Made by a program: the position numbers and the translations under genes. Shown here piece after piece: positions 1-6,524 of a stretch of 35,742 bases of DNA (position 1 is its first letter; each line of letters starts with the position of its first letter). The notes under the pieces are model-generated. The model ran no database searches and was not told where the DNA came from. It saw nothing but the letters and a program-made list of their open reading frames with translations. Origin of the DNA: a virus; the IMG/VR virus record IMGVR_UViG_3300038825_000899, positions 1-35,742 of that record; one strand, written 5' to 3'.

Positions 1-139
1 CACTAGGTCTAGGCGTACAGTCTACTGCAATGTATATGATGAGTTCATTAGGTTATATACCGAGAGCAGATCATGCAGTGTTTGCTGACCCTGGCGCAGA
101 ATTACCTATGACATATGAGATATTAGAAGTCTTAAAGGA
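1..139. repeat. Terminal overlap, left copy
   Basis: These bases recur at 35604-35742 in direct orientation. The only difference I find is at 62 (G) against 35665 (T), which turns codon CCG into CCT, both proline. The repeat lies inside one gene that reads through the junction in frame. An assembly overlap of a circular or circularly permuted genome explains this better than a true terminal repeat. The silent mismatch suggests the sequence came from a population rather than one clone. Confidence 0.95.
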
Positions 140-764
140 CTGGGCCAAATTAAACAATGGCATACCTATTCATGTAAATAGTGATAGAAACTTATATGAA
201 GATTTATTAAATCAGCAAAATAGTACCGGTCAGCGTTTTTCTAGTATCCCTGCTTTCTCGGAGAATGGTGGAATGGTGCGTAGACAATGCACCAAGGAAT
301 ATAAAATTGAGCCAGTTATTAAGACTATACGCAGTATATATGGCCTTAAACCACGTAAGCGTATGCCAATGACGGAAGTATGGTTAGGTATTACGATGGA
401 CGAAATAGAGCGCGTCAAAGAATCTATGCTACCACGTATTACATATCATTATCCATTAATAGATATGAGAATGAGACGCAGTGAATGCATATCATTTTTT
501 AAGGATCGTAGTTTTCCAGTACCGCCAAAATCATCATGTGTATTTTGCCCATATCATAGTAATAAAAACTGGAAAGAATTAAAAGAAAAGTTACCTGAAG
601 AATTTGATAAAGCGGTCAAGATTGACGAAGCGATCAGAGATTCAAGTAAGAAAGGTTCAAAAGAACCAATATATCTGCACCGTTCATGTACACCGCTTGA
701 GCGTGTTGATTTTGGTGATCAATTAGAAATGTTTATGTGTGAGGAAGGATTTTGCGGATTATGA
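1..764 (+). CDS. PAPS-reductase-like (PP-loop) protein, 3' part of a gene split by the window ends
   Basis: The gene starts at ATG 35564, crosses the circle junction and ends here, giving 267 residues in all. The segment here begins inside codon 14, with the next full codon at base 3. The N-terminal motif SLGLGVQSTAM (full residues 14-24) resembles the nucleotide-binding PP-loop of the adenine nucleotide alpha-hydrolase/PAPS-reductase superfamily, in a form common in phages. Further family-like blocks are RRQCTKEYKI (Cys110), LGITMDE and PPKSSCVFCPYHS (Cys193, Cys196). More cysteines lie at 176, 243, 260 and 265. The conserved cysteines could hold an iron-sulfur cluster or act in sulfur transfer, but this is inference. 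True sulfate reduction is unlikely; nucleic-acid thiolation or modification is possible. The stop overlaps the next gene's ATG (ATGA). Confidence 0.85.
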   Translation, partial: LGLGVQSTAMYMMSSLGYIPRADHAVFADPGAELPMTYEILEVLKDWAKLNNGIPIHVNSDRNLYEDLLNQQNSTGQRFSSIPAFSENGGMVRRQCTKEYKIEPVIKTIRSIYGLKPRKRMPMTEVWLGITMDEIERVKESMLPRITYHYPLIDMRMRRSECISFFKDRSFPVPPKSSCVFCPYHSNKNWKELKEKLPEEFDKAVKIDEAIRDSSKKGSKEPIYLHRSCTPLERVDFGDQLEMFMCEEGFCGL

Positions 765-991
765 TAATAGAACATTACGCAGGAAGTGTCTCATATGACA
801 CAGAAGATTTAGAGCGCAGCGACCAAATAGTAACTGCATTACAATACAAGCATTTAGTGGAAAAGATGCAGTTATTAATGAAGAAGCGCAAAAACCCTGA
901 AGTGCATTTTGCCGTGCATAAGATAGGTAAAAAAGAATTTGATATAACAGATAAAGTAACTAGAGAGGTTAGTAATGCAATGGATAATTGA
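761..991 (+). CDS. Small hypothetical protein (76 aa)
   Basis: ATG 761 overlaps the previous stop by four bases (ATGA), with a purine-rich GAGGAAGGA at 741-749. An in-frame TTG at 752 lies too close to that site to be preferred. The protein is soluble and rich in Lys and Glu, with a probable helix around VTALQYKHLVEKMQLLMKKRK. I do not recognise it. It is translationally coupled between the PAPS-reductase-like gene and a zinc-ribbon gene. Confidence 0.7.
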   Translation: MIIEHYAGSVSYDTEDLERSDQIVTALQYKHLVEKMQLLMKKRKNPEVHFAVHKIGKKEFDITDKVTREVSNAMDN

Positions 992-1217
992 TCAAAGTAT
1001 AAAGAATGAGAACCGTCAAGGTGGTCTAATTAAAAATCAGGAGATGCGTGGGCGTAAGCTTGTTGTAGATACGTCTATCAGAGCATGTCCTAAATGCCGT
1101 AGAACATGGGAAAAGGTTAATCCTGCTAAACATAATGGGCAAGATGTACTATTTTACCGTGTAGGACACATTCCTACATATGGAAAGAAGAAAGTAGTAT
1201 GCAAGAGGTGCAAATGA
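975..1217 (+). CDS. Small zinc-ribbon-like protein (80 aa)
   Basis: The gene overlaps the previous one by 17 bases and is preceded by GAGAGGTTA (963-971), the same leader used by the minus-strand operon. Two CxxC pairs, CPKC near residues 38-41 and CKRC near the C-terminus (VVCKRCK), look like a four-cysteine zinc ribbon. The ribbon may bind nucleic acid or a protein partner. It lies one base upstream of the methyltransferase gene. The product is otherwise unrecognised. Confidence 0.7.
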   Translation: MQWIIDQSIKNENRQGGLIKNQEMRGRKLVVDTSIRACPKCRRTWEKVNPAKHNGQDVLFYRVGHIPTYGKKKVVCKRCK

Positions 1218-1218
1218 T

Positions 1219-2181
1219 ATGCGCATGTTGGACCTTTTTAGTGGTATTGGTGGCTTCCACAAAGGTTTTGAGCAAGCAGGATTTACGTTTACATGGGTAG
1301 GATATTCGGAGATAGACAAGTATGCTGCAATGGTCTATCAGGAGAAATTTCCTGATGCCAAAGCACTCGGAGACATTACCGCTATTCAGCCAAGAAGAGA
1401 TTTACCAAGTAACATTGACATCCTTTGTGGAGGATTTCCGTGCCAAGCTTTCTCAATTGCCGGACGAAGAAAAGGCTTTGACGACACCCGAGGTACTCTC
1501 TTTTTTGATATCGCGCGGATTTTGCGATATTACAGAGAAAATGGAAAGCCGATCCGTTATTTTGTACTCGAAAATGTTAAAGGTCTGCTTGGTCACGACA
1601 ATGGACGCACATTTGCTACAATCTATAGAGTTCTTGCCGACCTTGGTTATACCGTTGAATGCCAATTGCTTAATACTCGCTGGGTACTACCCCAAAATAG
1701 AGAGCGGATATATATTGTCGGACATCTTGGAAACGGAAGTAGATCAAAAGTATTTCCTATCGGAGAGTCAAATAAAATCATTAACGAGTGGAAGACAAAA
1801 GTCGCCAGTACATTACAACACCCTGGACACTTAGGTGGTAACTACAGAGGCATGAATTTAATTCAAGTAGAAACATTAAATAGAAAACAAGATAGTTATG
1901 ATTTTAATTCTAGAGTATATAGTGATCAAGGAATTGCCAAGACGCTTGCCGGTGAAGGTGGCAATAATGACAATAAAACCGGTTTGTACAAGTTAGATAA
2001 TAAAGTACGCAGGCTTACACCCAAAGAATGCGAGCGCTTGCAAGGTTTTCCTGATGACTGGACTGCATATGCAGATGGTCAGAAGATATCAGATACACAA
2101 CGATATAAAATGTGTGGCAACGCCGTGAGCGTGCCAGTGGTAGAATTAGTAGCAAAAAAGATAAGGAGTTTACATGGGTAA
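1219..2181 (+). CDS. DNA (cytosine-5) methyltransferase
   Basis: This orphan type II C5-cytosine methyltransferase transfers a methyl group from S-adenosylmethionine to cytosine in DNA. All core motifs are visible in the 320 residues: motif I DLFSGIGGF (5-13), motif IV GGFPCQAFS with catalytic Cys75, motif VI ENV (118-120), motif VIII QNRERIYIVG (159-168), motif IX RRLTPKECERLQGFPDDW, and motif X MCGNAVSVPV. The target-recognition part lies between VIII and IX and is short, so the target site cannot be read from sequence. GAGGTG (1205-1210) is the ribosome-binding site. No restriction endonuclease with a matching role sits beside it, so protection against host restriction is the likely job. 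A 170-codon open frame overlaps it (1322-1834); see findings. Confidence 0.97.
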   Translation: MRMLDLFSGIGGFHKGFEQAGFTFTWVGYSEIDKYAAMVYQEKFPDAKALGDITAIQPRRDLPSNIDILCGGFPCQAFSIAGRRKGFDDTRGTLFFDIARILRYYRENGKPIRYFVLENVKGLLGHDNGRTFATIYRVLADLGYTVECQLLNTRWVLPQNRERIYIVGHLGNGSRSKVFPIGESNKIINEWKTKVASTLQHPGHLGGNYRGMNLIQVETLNRKQDSYDFNSRVYSDQGIAKTLAGEGGNNDNKTGLYKLDNKVRRLTPKECERLQGFPDDWTAYADGQKISDTQRYKMCGNAVSVPVVELVAKKIRSLHG

Positions 2182-2827
2182 GTTTGATTTGCATGGCACT
2201 AAATATATTAATGAAGAAGGTAATCGCGTGCCAAGCGTAACAACGATTATAAATGGCCATCTTGGATGGAATAAGCAGGCGCTATTAGGATGGACTAAGC
2301 GCATGATGCTTGGTGGCCAGGATAGTGACAAGGTGTTAGATGAGGCTGCGCAGATCGGCACATTACTTCATTTGCTCATTGAAGGTCATCAGCAAGGCTT
2401 TGATATTGACACCAAGGATTATAGTTATAATCAAGAAAAAGCTGCAATGAAGGCATTTGCAGGATATTTGCAGTGGTATGATAAGGTCAAATTCAAACCA
2501 CTTCGTAATGAACTTATCTTGGTAAATGAAGAAATGCAGGTGGGTGGCACAATCGACTGCGTTGCTCGTATGGGTGATGACCTTGTTATTGTGGACTGGA
2601 AGACAAGTAAATATTTATATGCAGAGAACAAATTACAACTTGCTGCATATACATATATGTTTGAACAAGCGCAACCAAAGGCCAATGTAGCGTATGGCCT
2701 TATCATGCGTTTTGGAAAAGATGATGGCAAATTTCATCAGCACATCATAAAGAGAGATAAATTAGAAACCGGGATTGAAATATTTAAGGCGCTTGTAAAA
2801 ATCTCGCAACTCAAGTCTCAGCTTTGA
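2174..2827 (+). CDS. PD-(D/E)XK exonuclease, RecB/Cas4-like
   Basis: The 217-residue protein has the RecB-nuclease pattern: a helix with His66 (LLHLLIEG), GGTIDCV with Asp128, IVDWKTSK with Asp141 and Lys143, then QLAAY with Gln155. These residues form the metal site of phage exonucleases that process DNA ends for recombination or replication. It overlaps the methyltransferase by 8 bases and the primase-helicase by 4, so the three are probably translated together. A role in recombination with the single-strand DNA-binding protein at 33031 is inference; no annealing protein was recognised. Confidence 0.88.
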   Translation: MGKFDLHGTKYINEEGNRVPSVTTIINGHLGWNKQALLGWTKRMMLGGQDSDKVLDEAAQIGTLLHLLIEGHQQGFDIDTKDYSYNQEKAAMKAFAGYLQWYDKVKFKPLRNELILVNEEMQVGGTIDCVARMGDDLVIVDWKTSKYLYAENKLQLAAYTYMFEQAQPKANVAYGLIMRFGKDDGKFHQHIIKRDKLETGIEIFKALVKISQLKSQL

Positions 2828-4689
2828 TCCGGCCATCGGAGATTTTCACTGAGATAAACTCAGTCGGGAATCGTGCGCGTTGTCCTCAATGCAACGATGG
2901 TAAGAAAAACTATAACGTACAGATTGAGCCGGACCATGCATTTTGTCATAAATGCACTAAGACATGGTGGTTTGAGGATAAGCCTACAACAAATGGAGAA
3001 ATTGAACCGCCAGTGGTAAAAGAGCGATTATATAATAAAGCAAATGGTGCGGTAAAAGAATCAGGATATATAAACAATCGTGCCGATTTTATTGCTAATT
3101 CAGAGTTTGTTATTAAACATTTAGAACTACCGTGGAATGAAACTGCATTAGAAGAGCGGTTTGGAATTGGTGTACGTAATGTAGATAACGAAATACAATT
3201 AGTATTTCGTATAGCAAATAATCATATTAAGCGCCATAAAGGCGAGCAATTTGGTGATGCAGAGTGTAAAATTTACCCTGACCTATCAGATATTGACCCT
3301 GATAGCACGCTACTTATCTGTGAGGGTGAGAAAGATGCCGTTAGTGCTTCGTGTTATGGATTCCCGGCCATAACATTTACCAGTGGTGCTAACGGCATTC
3401 CAAAAGATATTAGCGCATTAGATCAATATAATAACATTGTTATTTGTTATGATGCCGATGAAAGTGGTCAAAAAGGCGCTAAAAAGCTAGCAAATCACTT
3501 ATACCATACGGAACGTAATATAAAAATATTGGAGCTGAGTGATGGTATGGACCTTACAGATTACTTTTTTAATGGCAATGATGCTATAAAACTAAATATG
3601 CTTATCCATGACGCAAAGCGGTTTGGCGATGACCCTGCGGACCTTGGCGGTGACCCGGTATACAATGTATTAGATTTTCTTGAAACGTTTCAGGACGAAG
3701 TACATTATATATGTGATGAGATACTGCTTGAGGATGGCCGAACAAGTGTGGCCGGTGGTACGAATGTAGGCAAGTCTTTGTTTGCATTGCAGTTTGCTCT
3801 GTGCGTTTCGATGGGCGTGCCGTTTATGACGTTTAATGTACCAAAGCCGAGGCGCGTTCTCCTGGTACAATTTGAAATGATGGATGCAATGATGACGCAG
3901 CGAATCACTTCAATGATGAATGGACTATTAGATAAATACCCTGACCGCAAACATATTATGGCAAAGAATTTGCACATTATAAGTGCGGACCAAAAGAAGC
4001 TTTTTGAAGATTCATATGTCAAGATTGAAGGCAATTTGAAAGCAAGCAAAACGCCATATGAGGTTCTTATCATTGATAATTTATATACTAGTACGCAGGT
4101 TGATACTGTAAAAAATGATCAGCTCCGTAACTTGCTTGAGACTATCGAATCTATAAAGAAGCGTTATAAACTGGCGGTGATGGTGGTTGCGCATCATAAG
4201 AAGATGGCAGAAAAGCAAGTGCCGTTGGATACGTCTATGGTGTTTGGTGGATCGTTTTATTCTTTTTGGTTGGATAACTTAATTCAGCTTGCAGGCACGT
4301 TTAATGATAAGTTGAAAGTAATGAAGATCACAAAGACCAGGACGAATAGTGAATTTCACAATTTGCCGTTAGGCATTAAGTTGACCGATGATGAAGAACG
4401 CAATCATTTACTATATGAGTACTTGCAGCCACTGCCAAAAGGCGAGGTGTTTTGGTATCGCGAAAAAGAAACGACCGATGAGGACCGAGTTTTGGATGCG
4501 GTGGACACGCAAGGCGATAACTTTACTTATGAAGATATGAAGCTAGCACTAAAAGAAACGTTGAATATTACTAGCAGTGCAAGCGTAAGTAGTTGGCTGA
4601 AAAAGTTATTAAAACAACAAAGAATATTAAAAATTGAGCGCGGAGTTTATGCGAAAAACCGCACAGATTTGGATGACCTATTAAATTAA
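2824..4689 (+). CDS. Replicative primase-helicase (zinc ribbon, TOPRIM, RecA-like ATPase)
   Basis: The 621-residue protein combines three modules. The N-terminal zinc ribbon has CPQC (20-23) and CHKC (41-44). The TOPRIM primase core has ICEGEKDA (Glu168) and CYDADESG (Asp210, Asp212). The RecA-like motor has Walker A GGTNVGKS (311-318), VLLVQFEM (Glu351) and Walker B VLIIDN (414-419). A winged-helix-like tail follows residue 550. It should prime and unwind DNA at the phage fork. The start is TTG 2824, overlapping the previous TGA (TTGA). No ATG precedes the zinc ribbon, so the TTG start is well supported. The motor resembles RepA/AAA_25-type helicases more than T7 gp4. Confidence 0.93.
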   Translation: MIRPSEIFTEINSVGNRARCPQCNDGKKNYNVQIEPDHAFCHKCTKTWWFEDKPTTNGEIEPPVVKERLYNKANGAVKESGYINNRADFIANSEFVIKHLELPWNETALEERFGIGVRNVDNEIQLVFRIANNHIKRHKGEQFGDAECKIYPDLSDIDPDSTLLICEGEKDAVSASCYGFPAITFTSGANGIPKDISALDQYNNIVICYDADESGQKGAKKLANHLYHTERNIKILELSDGMDLTDYFFNGNDAIKLNMLIHDAKRFGDDPADLGGDPVYNVLDFLETFQDEVHYICDEILLEDGRTSVAGGTNVGKSLFALQFALCVSMGVPFMTFNVPKPRRVLLVQFEMMDAMMTQRITSMMNGLLDKYPDRKHIMAKNLHIISADQKKLFEDSYVKIEGNLKASKTPYEVLIIDNLYTSTQVDTVKNDQLRNLLETIESIKKRYKLAVMVVAHHKKMAEKQVPLDTSMVFGGSFYSFWLDNLIQLAGTFNDKLKVMKITKTRTNSEFHNLPLGIKLTDDEERNHLLYEYLQPLPKGEVFWYREKETTDEDRVLDAVDTQGDNFTYEDMKLALKETLNITSSASVSSWLKKLLKQQRILKIERGVYAKNRTDLDDLLN

Positions 4690-4721
4690 CCGACACGCAG
4701 GAGAACTAAACTAACTAAAGT

Positions 4722-4733
4722 AGTGTGAACACT
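4722..4733. promoter_or_regulatory. Putative operator (TGTGAACA family), copy 1
   Basis: AGTGTGAACACT is a near-perfect palindrome (AGTGT-GA-ACACT) containing the TGTGAACA core (4724-4731). The core occurs six times in this window, all in intergenic control regions. This copy sits in the loop of the terminator after the primase-helicase gene. Confidence 0.55.
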
Positions 4734-4757
4734 TACTTTACTTACTTTACTTACTTT
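4731..4757. repeat. Three tandem 9-base repeats (ACTTACTTT), iteron-like
   Basis: ACTTACTTT is repeated three times without error and without gaps at 4731-4739, 4740-4748 and 4749-4757. It lies between two operator-like palindromes just downstream of the primase-helicase gene. Short AT-rich direct repeats beside a replication gene are typical of phage replication origins, but no initiator-binding data exist here, so an origin is only a candidate. Confidence 0.6.
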
Positions 4758-4775
4758 AGTCTTTTTTAGTGTCGG

Positions 4776-4783
4776 TGTGAACA
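4776..4783. promoter_or_regulatory. Putative operator (TGTGAACA family), copy 2
   Basis: TGTGAACA lies within GTGTGAACAC, a GTGT-GA-ACAC palindrome, 52 bases from copy 1 in the same orientation and 5 bases upstream of ATG 4789. A protein bound here would block transcription or translation initiation of the next small gene. Confidence 0.55.
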
Positions 4784-4788
4784 CTTTT

Positions 4789-5004
4789 ATGCAAAAAATG
4801 GATTTTATACATAAATGTCCTTTATCGCATGAAGAGGACAAGACTTGCATGTTTGCCATGCCTGGCAAAGACACCATATTTTGCAAAGCCGTGTTTGGCT
4901 GGTGGCATGATCTTGACATACGCTTGCATGAAAAATGTTTTAACAAAGGTCGCAGCAGGGATAAGCTTTTGTGGCGCAATCGACAACTTAAAAAATTACC
5001 CTGA
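4789..5004 (+). CDS. Possible Cys/His-rich small protein (71 aa)
   Basis: The predicted protein has cysteines and histidines spaced as HKC, SH, KTC, FCK, WWH, LH, EKC, which could bind zinc. There is no Shine-Dalgarno site before ATG 4789 or ATG 4798, and GTG 4777 would lie within the operator. The gene is isolated between a terminator and the minus operon. I do not recognise it, and a non-coding stretch cannot be excluded. Confidence 0.42.
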   Translation: MQKMDFIHKCPLSHEEDKTCMFAMPGKDTIFCKAVFGWWHDLDIRLHEKCFNKGRSRDKLLWRNRQLKKLP

Positions 5005-5124
5005 CAAAATATATATTAGAACCCTGCCCAGTAGATATTAGAAATAAGCCTCAAATAATCAAATTATACGCACTATTCAAGGTTTTGACATTTTTAAAAG
5101 TCAAATTCATGTAACATTTTGAGC

Positions 5125-5158
5125 AAAAAAAAACCCGGAATAAATCCGGGCCTTTTTT
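5125..5158. terminator. Strong bidirectional intrinsic terminator
   Basis: CCCGGA (5134-5139), loop ATAAA, TCCGGG (5145-5150), with nine A on the left (5125-5133) and six T on the right (5153-5158). Read on the minus strand it closes the accessory operon 14 bases after its last stop codon. Read on the plus strand it stops anything coming from the 4.8-5.1 kb side. Confidence 0.92.
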
Positions 5159-5171
5159 GTGAGTGCGGTTT

Positions 5172-5342
5172 TTAAACCGGCCTTAGCCGGCTAATGTCCA
5201 TACTTAACTCATTGTTACGGTCGTAATTATCCCAAGAATAATTCTTGATCCATTTTTCCGCCTTATTATAGCTTTTAAACGGGCCGTGTACAATCGGGTC
5301 ACTACTACACCAAGTTTGAACAACTATATAATTCTCTTTCAT
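5172..5342 (-). CDS. Small hypothetical protein (56 aa), last gene of the minus operon
   Basis: The protein begins MKENYIVVQTWCSSDPIVHG and ends SRLRPV. Its pattern, VVQTWCSSDPIVHGPFKSYNKAEKWIKN, is that of a small alpha/beta protein, but I do not recognise a family. ATG 5342 overlaps the upstream stop by four bases (ATGA) and has the GAGAGGTTA leader at 5347-5355 (minus strand). A short CCGGC/GCCGG hairpin (5177-5190) lies over its last codons, ahead of the main terminator. Confidence 0.75.
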   Translation of the reverse strand: MKENYIVVQTWCSSDPIVHGPFKSYNKAEKWIKNYSWDNYDRNNELSMDISRLRPV

Positions 5343-5734
5343 TTTCTAACCTCTCTTTGTATTGTTTTAAATAAGTTTAAATTGCTTTTAATAACACTGT
5401 AAAAAATATTTATATCTGTAGTTTCAAACAGTAAAACACTTTCACCGCTTACACCGCTTAAATATATTAAATGCGTGTTATATTGCTCTTGATCAATATT
5501 ATCAAATTTACTGTTTGCAATCCAAAAGCGCAGATCATTTTCTTGCTTTACTTGTCCATCATTGCCATTTAACATAAATGAAGGACAAGCATCATTTAAA
5601 TATGAACTATCAAACATATCTAAGCTTTCAAATATATCAAATGTAATTTTCTTTTGATATTCTTTAGCATGTTTGAAGCGCTCTTGGCACGCTTCACGGT
5701 AAGTAATTTCACCGTCTTGATATTCTTTATACAT
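5339..5734 (-). CDS. Hypothetical protein (131 aa)
   Basis: A soluble, acidic protein beginning MYKEYQDGEITYREACQERF. No family or catalytic motif is recognised. The first 40 residues look helical, and the C-terminal half (THLIYLSGVSGESVLLFETT) looks like beta strands. It is translated from ATG 5734 behind a GAGAGGTTA leader (5739-5747, minus strand) and coupled to the downstream gene by an ATGA overlap. Confidence 0.78.
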   Translation of the reverse strand: MYKEYQDGEITYREACQERFKHAKEYQKKITFDIFESLDMFDSSYLNDACPSFMLNGNDGQVKQENDLRFWIANSKFDNIDQEQYNTHLIYLSGVSGESVLLFETTDINIFYSVIKSNLNLFKTIQREVRK

Positions 5735-5833
5735 ATTTTAACCTCTCTTATTTTAGTTATAGACTGGCGCGGATCGGATTAATCTACACCAGTTTCTGCC
5801 TTAAGGCTTCATCGGTATAACAAAAGCGCGTAT
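5735..5833. other. Short gap in the minus operon
   Basis: Apart from the GAGAGGTTA leader of the downstream gene, this ~100-base stretch has no convincing frame. It contains the palindrome GCCTTAAGGC near 5801-5810, which could form a small hairpin within the operon transcript. Confidence 0.4.
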
Positions 5834-5899
5834 TTAATCCGGGTCTAATAAATACGCAATTATGATAAAAACAATTAATATAATGAAATCCTTTACCAC
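5834..5899 (-). CDS. Possible micro-membrane peptide (21 aa)
   Basis: GTG 5899 starts a 21-residue frame, VVKDFIILIVFIIIAYLLDPD, that is almost entirely one membrane segment of Ile, Leu, Val and Phe with charged ends. It is preceded by GAGGTTA inside the end of the upstream gene, at the spacing used by the other genes of this operon. It overlaps that gene by 7 bases. Its tiny size leaves real doubt, but it parallels the 43-residue membrane peptide at 6215-6346. Confidence 0.45.
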   Translation of the reverse strand: MVKDFIILIVFIIIAYLLDPD

Positions 5900-6225
5900 G
5901 TTTTAACCTCGCAATATTTGTAAAGCTTGCGCTCTAATTCGGTTAGATCATCGTTAACAAATTCCTCGTTACCTAACACTAGATAAAAACTAAAAAAATC
6001 ATTAACCGGGTGCGTTTGCAATTCTAGATAAATATATAAATCTTTTTCATATACTAATAAATATTGCAAATCCTCTGTTTGTGTACTTTTAATGAAATCA
6101 TCATTTGTAATAATGTATTCTTTAAATTCACCAACATTGCCGGTTACTTCATTCATGCGCTTAACATCATGCGGTAATAAATTACATAAAAGCCTAGCAG
6201 ATTGTTGAAACTCTTTAAATGTCAT
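5893..6225 (-). CDS. Hypothetical protein (110 aa)
   Basis: The protein begins MTFKEFQQSARLLCNLLPHD and is acidic. LQYLLVYEKDLYIYLELQTH and FFSFYLVLGNEEFV suggest an antiparallel beta sheet. No family is recognised. It has a GAGAGGTTA leader at 6229-6237 (minus strand). The final residues CEVKTW also supply the ribosome-binding site of the possible 21-residue peptide downstream. Confidence 0.75.
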   Translation of the reverse strand: MTFKEFQQSARLLCNLLPHDVKRMNEVTGNVGEFKEYIITNDDFIKSTQTEDLQYLLVYEKDLYIYLELQTHPVNDFFSFYLVLGNEEFVNDDLTELERKLYKYCEVKTW

Positions 6226-6346
6226 TGTTAACCTCTCTTTGTTTGTTTTGTATTAATGTGTTTTTATATTGGTTGCGCTCTTGTTTGACGTGGTATAGTC
6301 TCACATAAAGCGCAATAATAATAATAGTTAATATTATACTATCCAT
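6215..6346 (-). CDS. Small single-pass membrane protein (43 aa)
   Basis: The protein starts MDSIILTIIIIALYVRLYHV and continues with a charged tail KQERNQYKNTLIQNKQREVNND. It therefore has one N-terminal membrane helix and a short hydrophilic tail. GGAGGTTA directly upstream is the strongest ribosome-binding site of the operon. The gene overlaps both neighbours by a few bases. Its function is unknown; phage micro-membrane proteins are often inhibitors or superinfection-exclusion factors, which is analogy only. Confidence 0.68.
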   Translation of the reverse strand: MDSIILTIIIIALYVRLYHVKQERNQYKNTLIQNKQREVNNDI

Positions 6347-6521
6347 TTTTTTTAACCTCCAAATTATGCAATTTTAAATATTTGATCATATTTGAAATAG
6401 CTTCAAACCTGCTATTACGACCCGGCACGCCGTCACCGTTTGGATTGGCGCTTAAATCAATAATGATCTTATGCCCTAGTTCTGCCAACTCTTGCCACTC
6501 TTTATTATTAAAAGTACTCAT
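6339..6521 (-). CDS. Small hypothetical protein (60 aa)
   Basis: The sequence MSTFNNKEWQELAELGHKII, then a Gly/Asn-rich turn (NPNGDGVPGRNSR) and a second helix (FEAISNMIKYLKLHN), suggests a compact two-helix protein. No family is recognised. It has a GAGAGGTTA leader (6526-6534, minus strand) and follows the Cys-rich gene by 3 bases. Confidence 0.75.
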   Translation of the reverse strand: MSTFNNKEWQELAELGHKIIIDLSANPNGDGVPGRNSRFEAISNMIKYLKLHNLEVKKNG

Positions 6522-6524
6522 TTT

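Larger units (their letters stand above)
4690..4775 (+). terminator. Intrinsic terminator nested in a longer inverted repeat
   Basis: Inverted repeat ACTAAAGTA (4714-4722) / TACTTTAGT (4752-4760) is followed by CTTTTTT (4761-4767), as in a rho-independent terminator for the primase-helicase operon. It is nested in a second pair, CCGACAC (4690-4696) directly after the stop codon and GTGTCGG (4769-4775). The loop is long and holds an operator-like palindrome and three 9-base repeats, so the stretch may serve more than termination. Confidence 0.55.

Noticed and set aside
1453-1665. Minus-strand frame inside the methyltransferase gene
   Set aside because: A shadow of a strongly supported gene, with no start signals or recognisable motif.
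4686-4979. Minus-strand frame containing repeated Lys-Val-Ser
   Set aside because: The repeat is the translation of the 9-base tandem DNA repeat. No ribosome-binding site was seen.
5085-5117. TTGACA at 5085 as a plus-strand promoter
   Set aside because: No -10 fits at normal spacing (CATGTA at 17 bases), and transcription would hit the terminator at 5134 at once. The TTTGAC/GTCAAA dyad here is noted but not interpreted.
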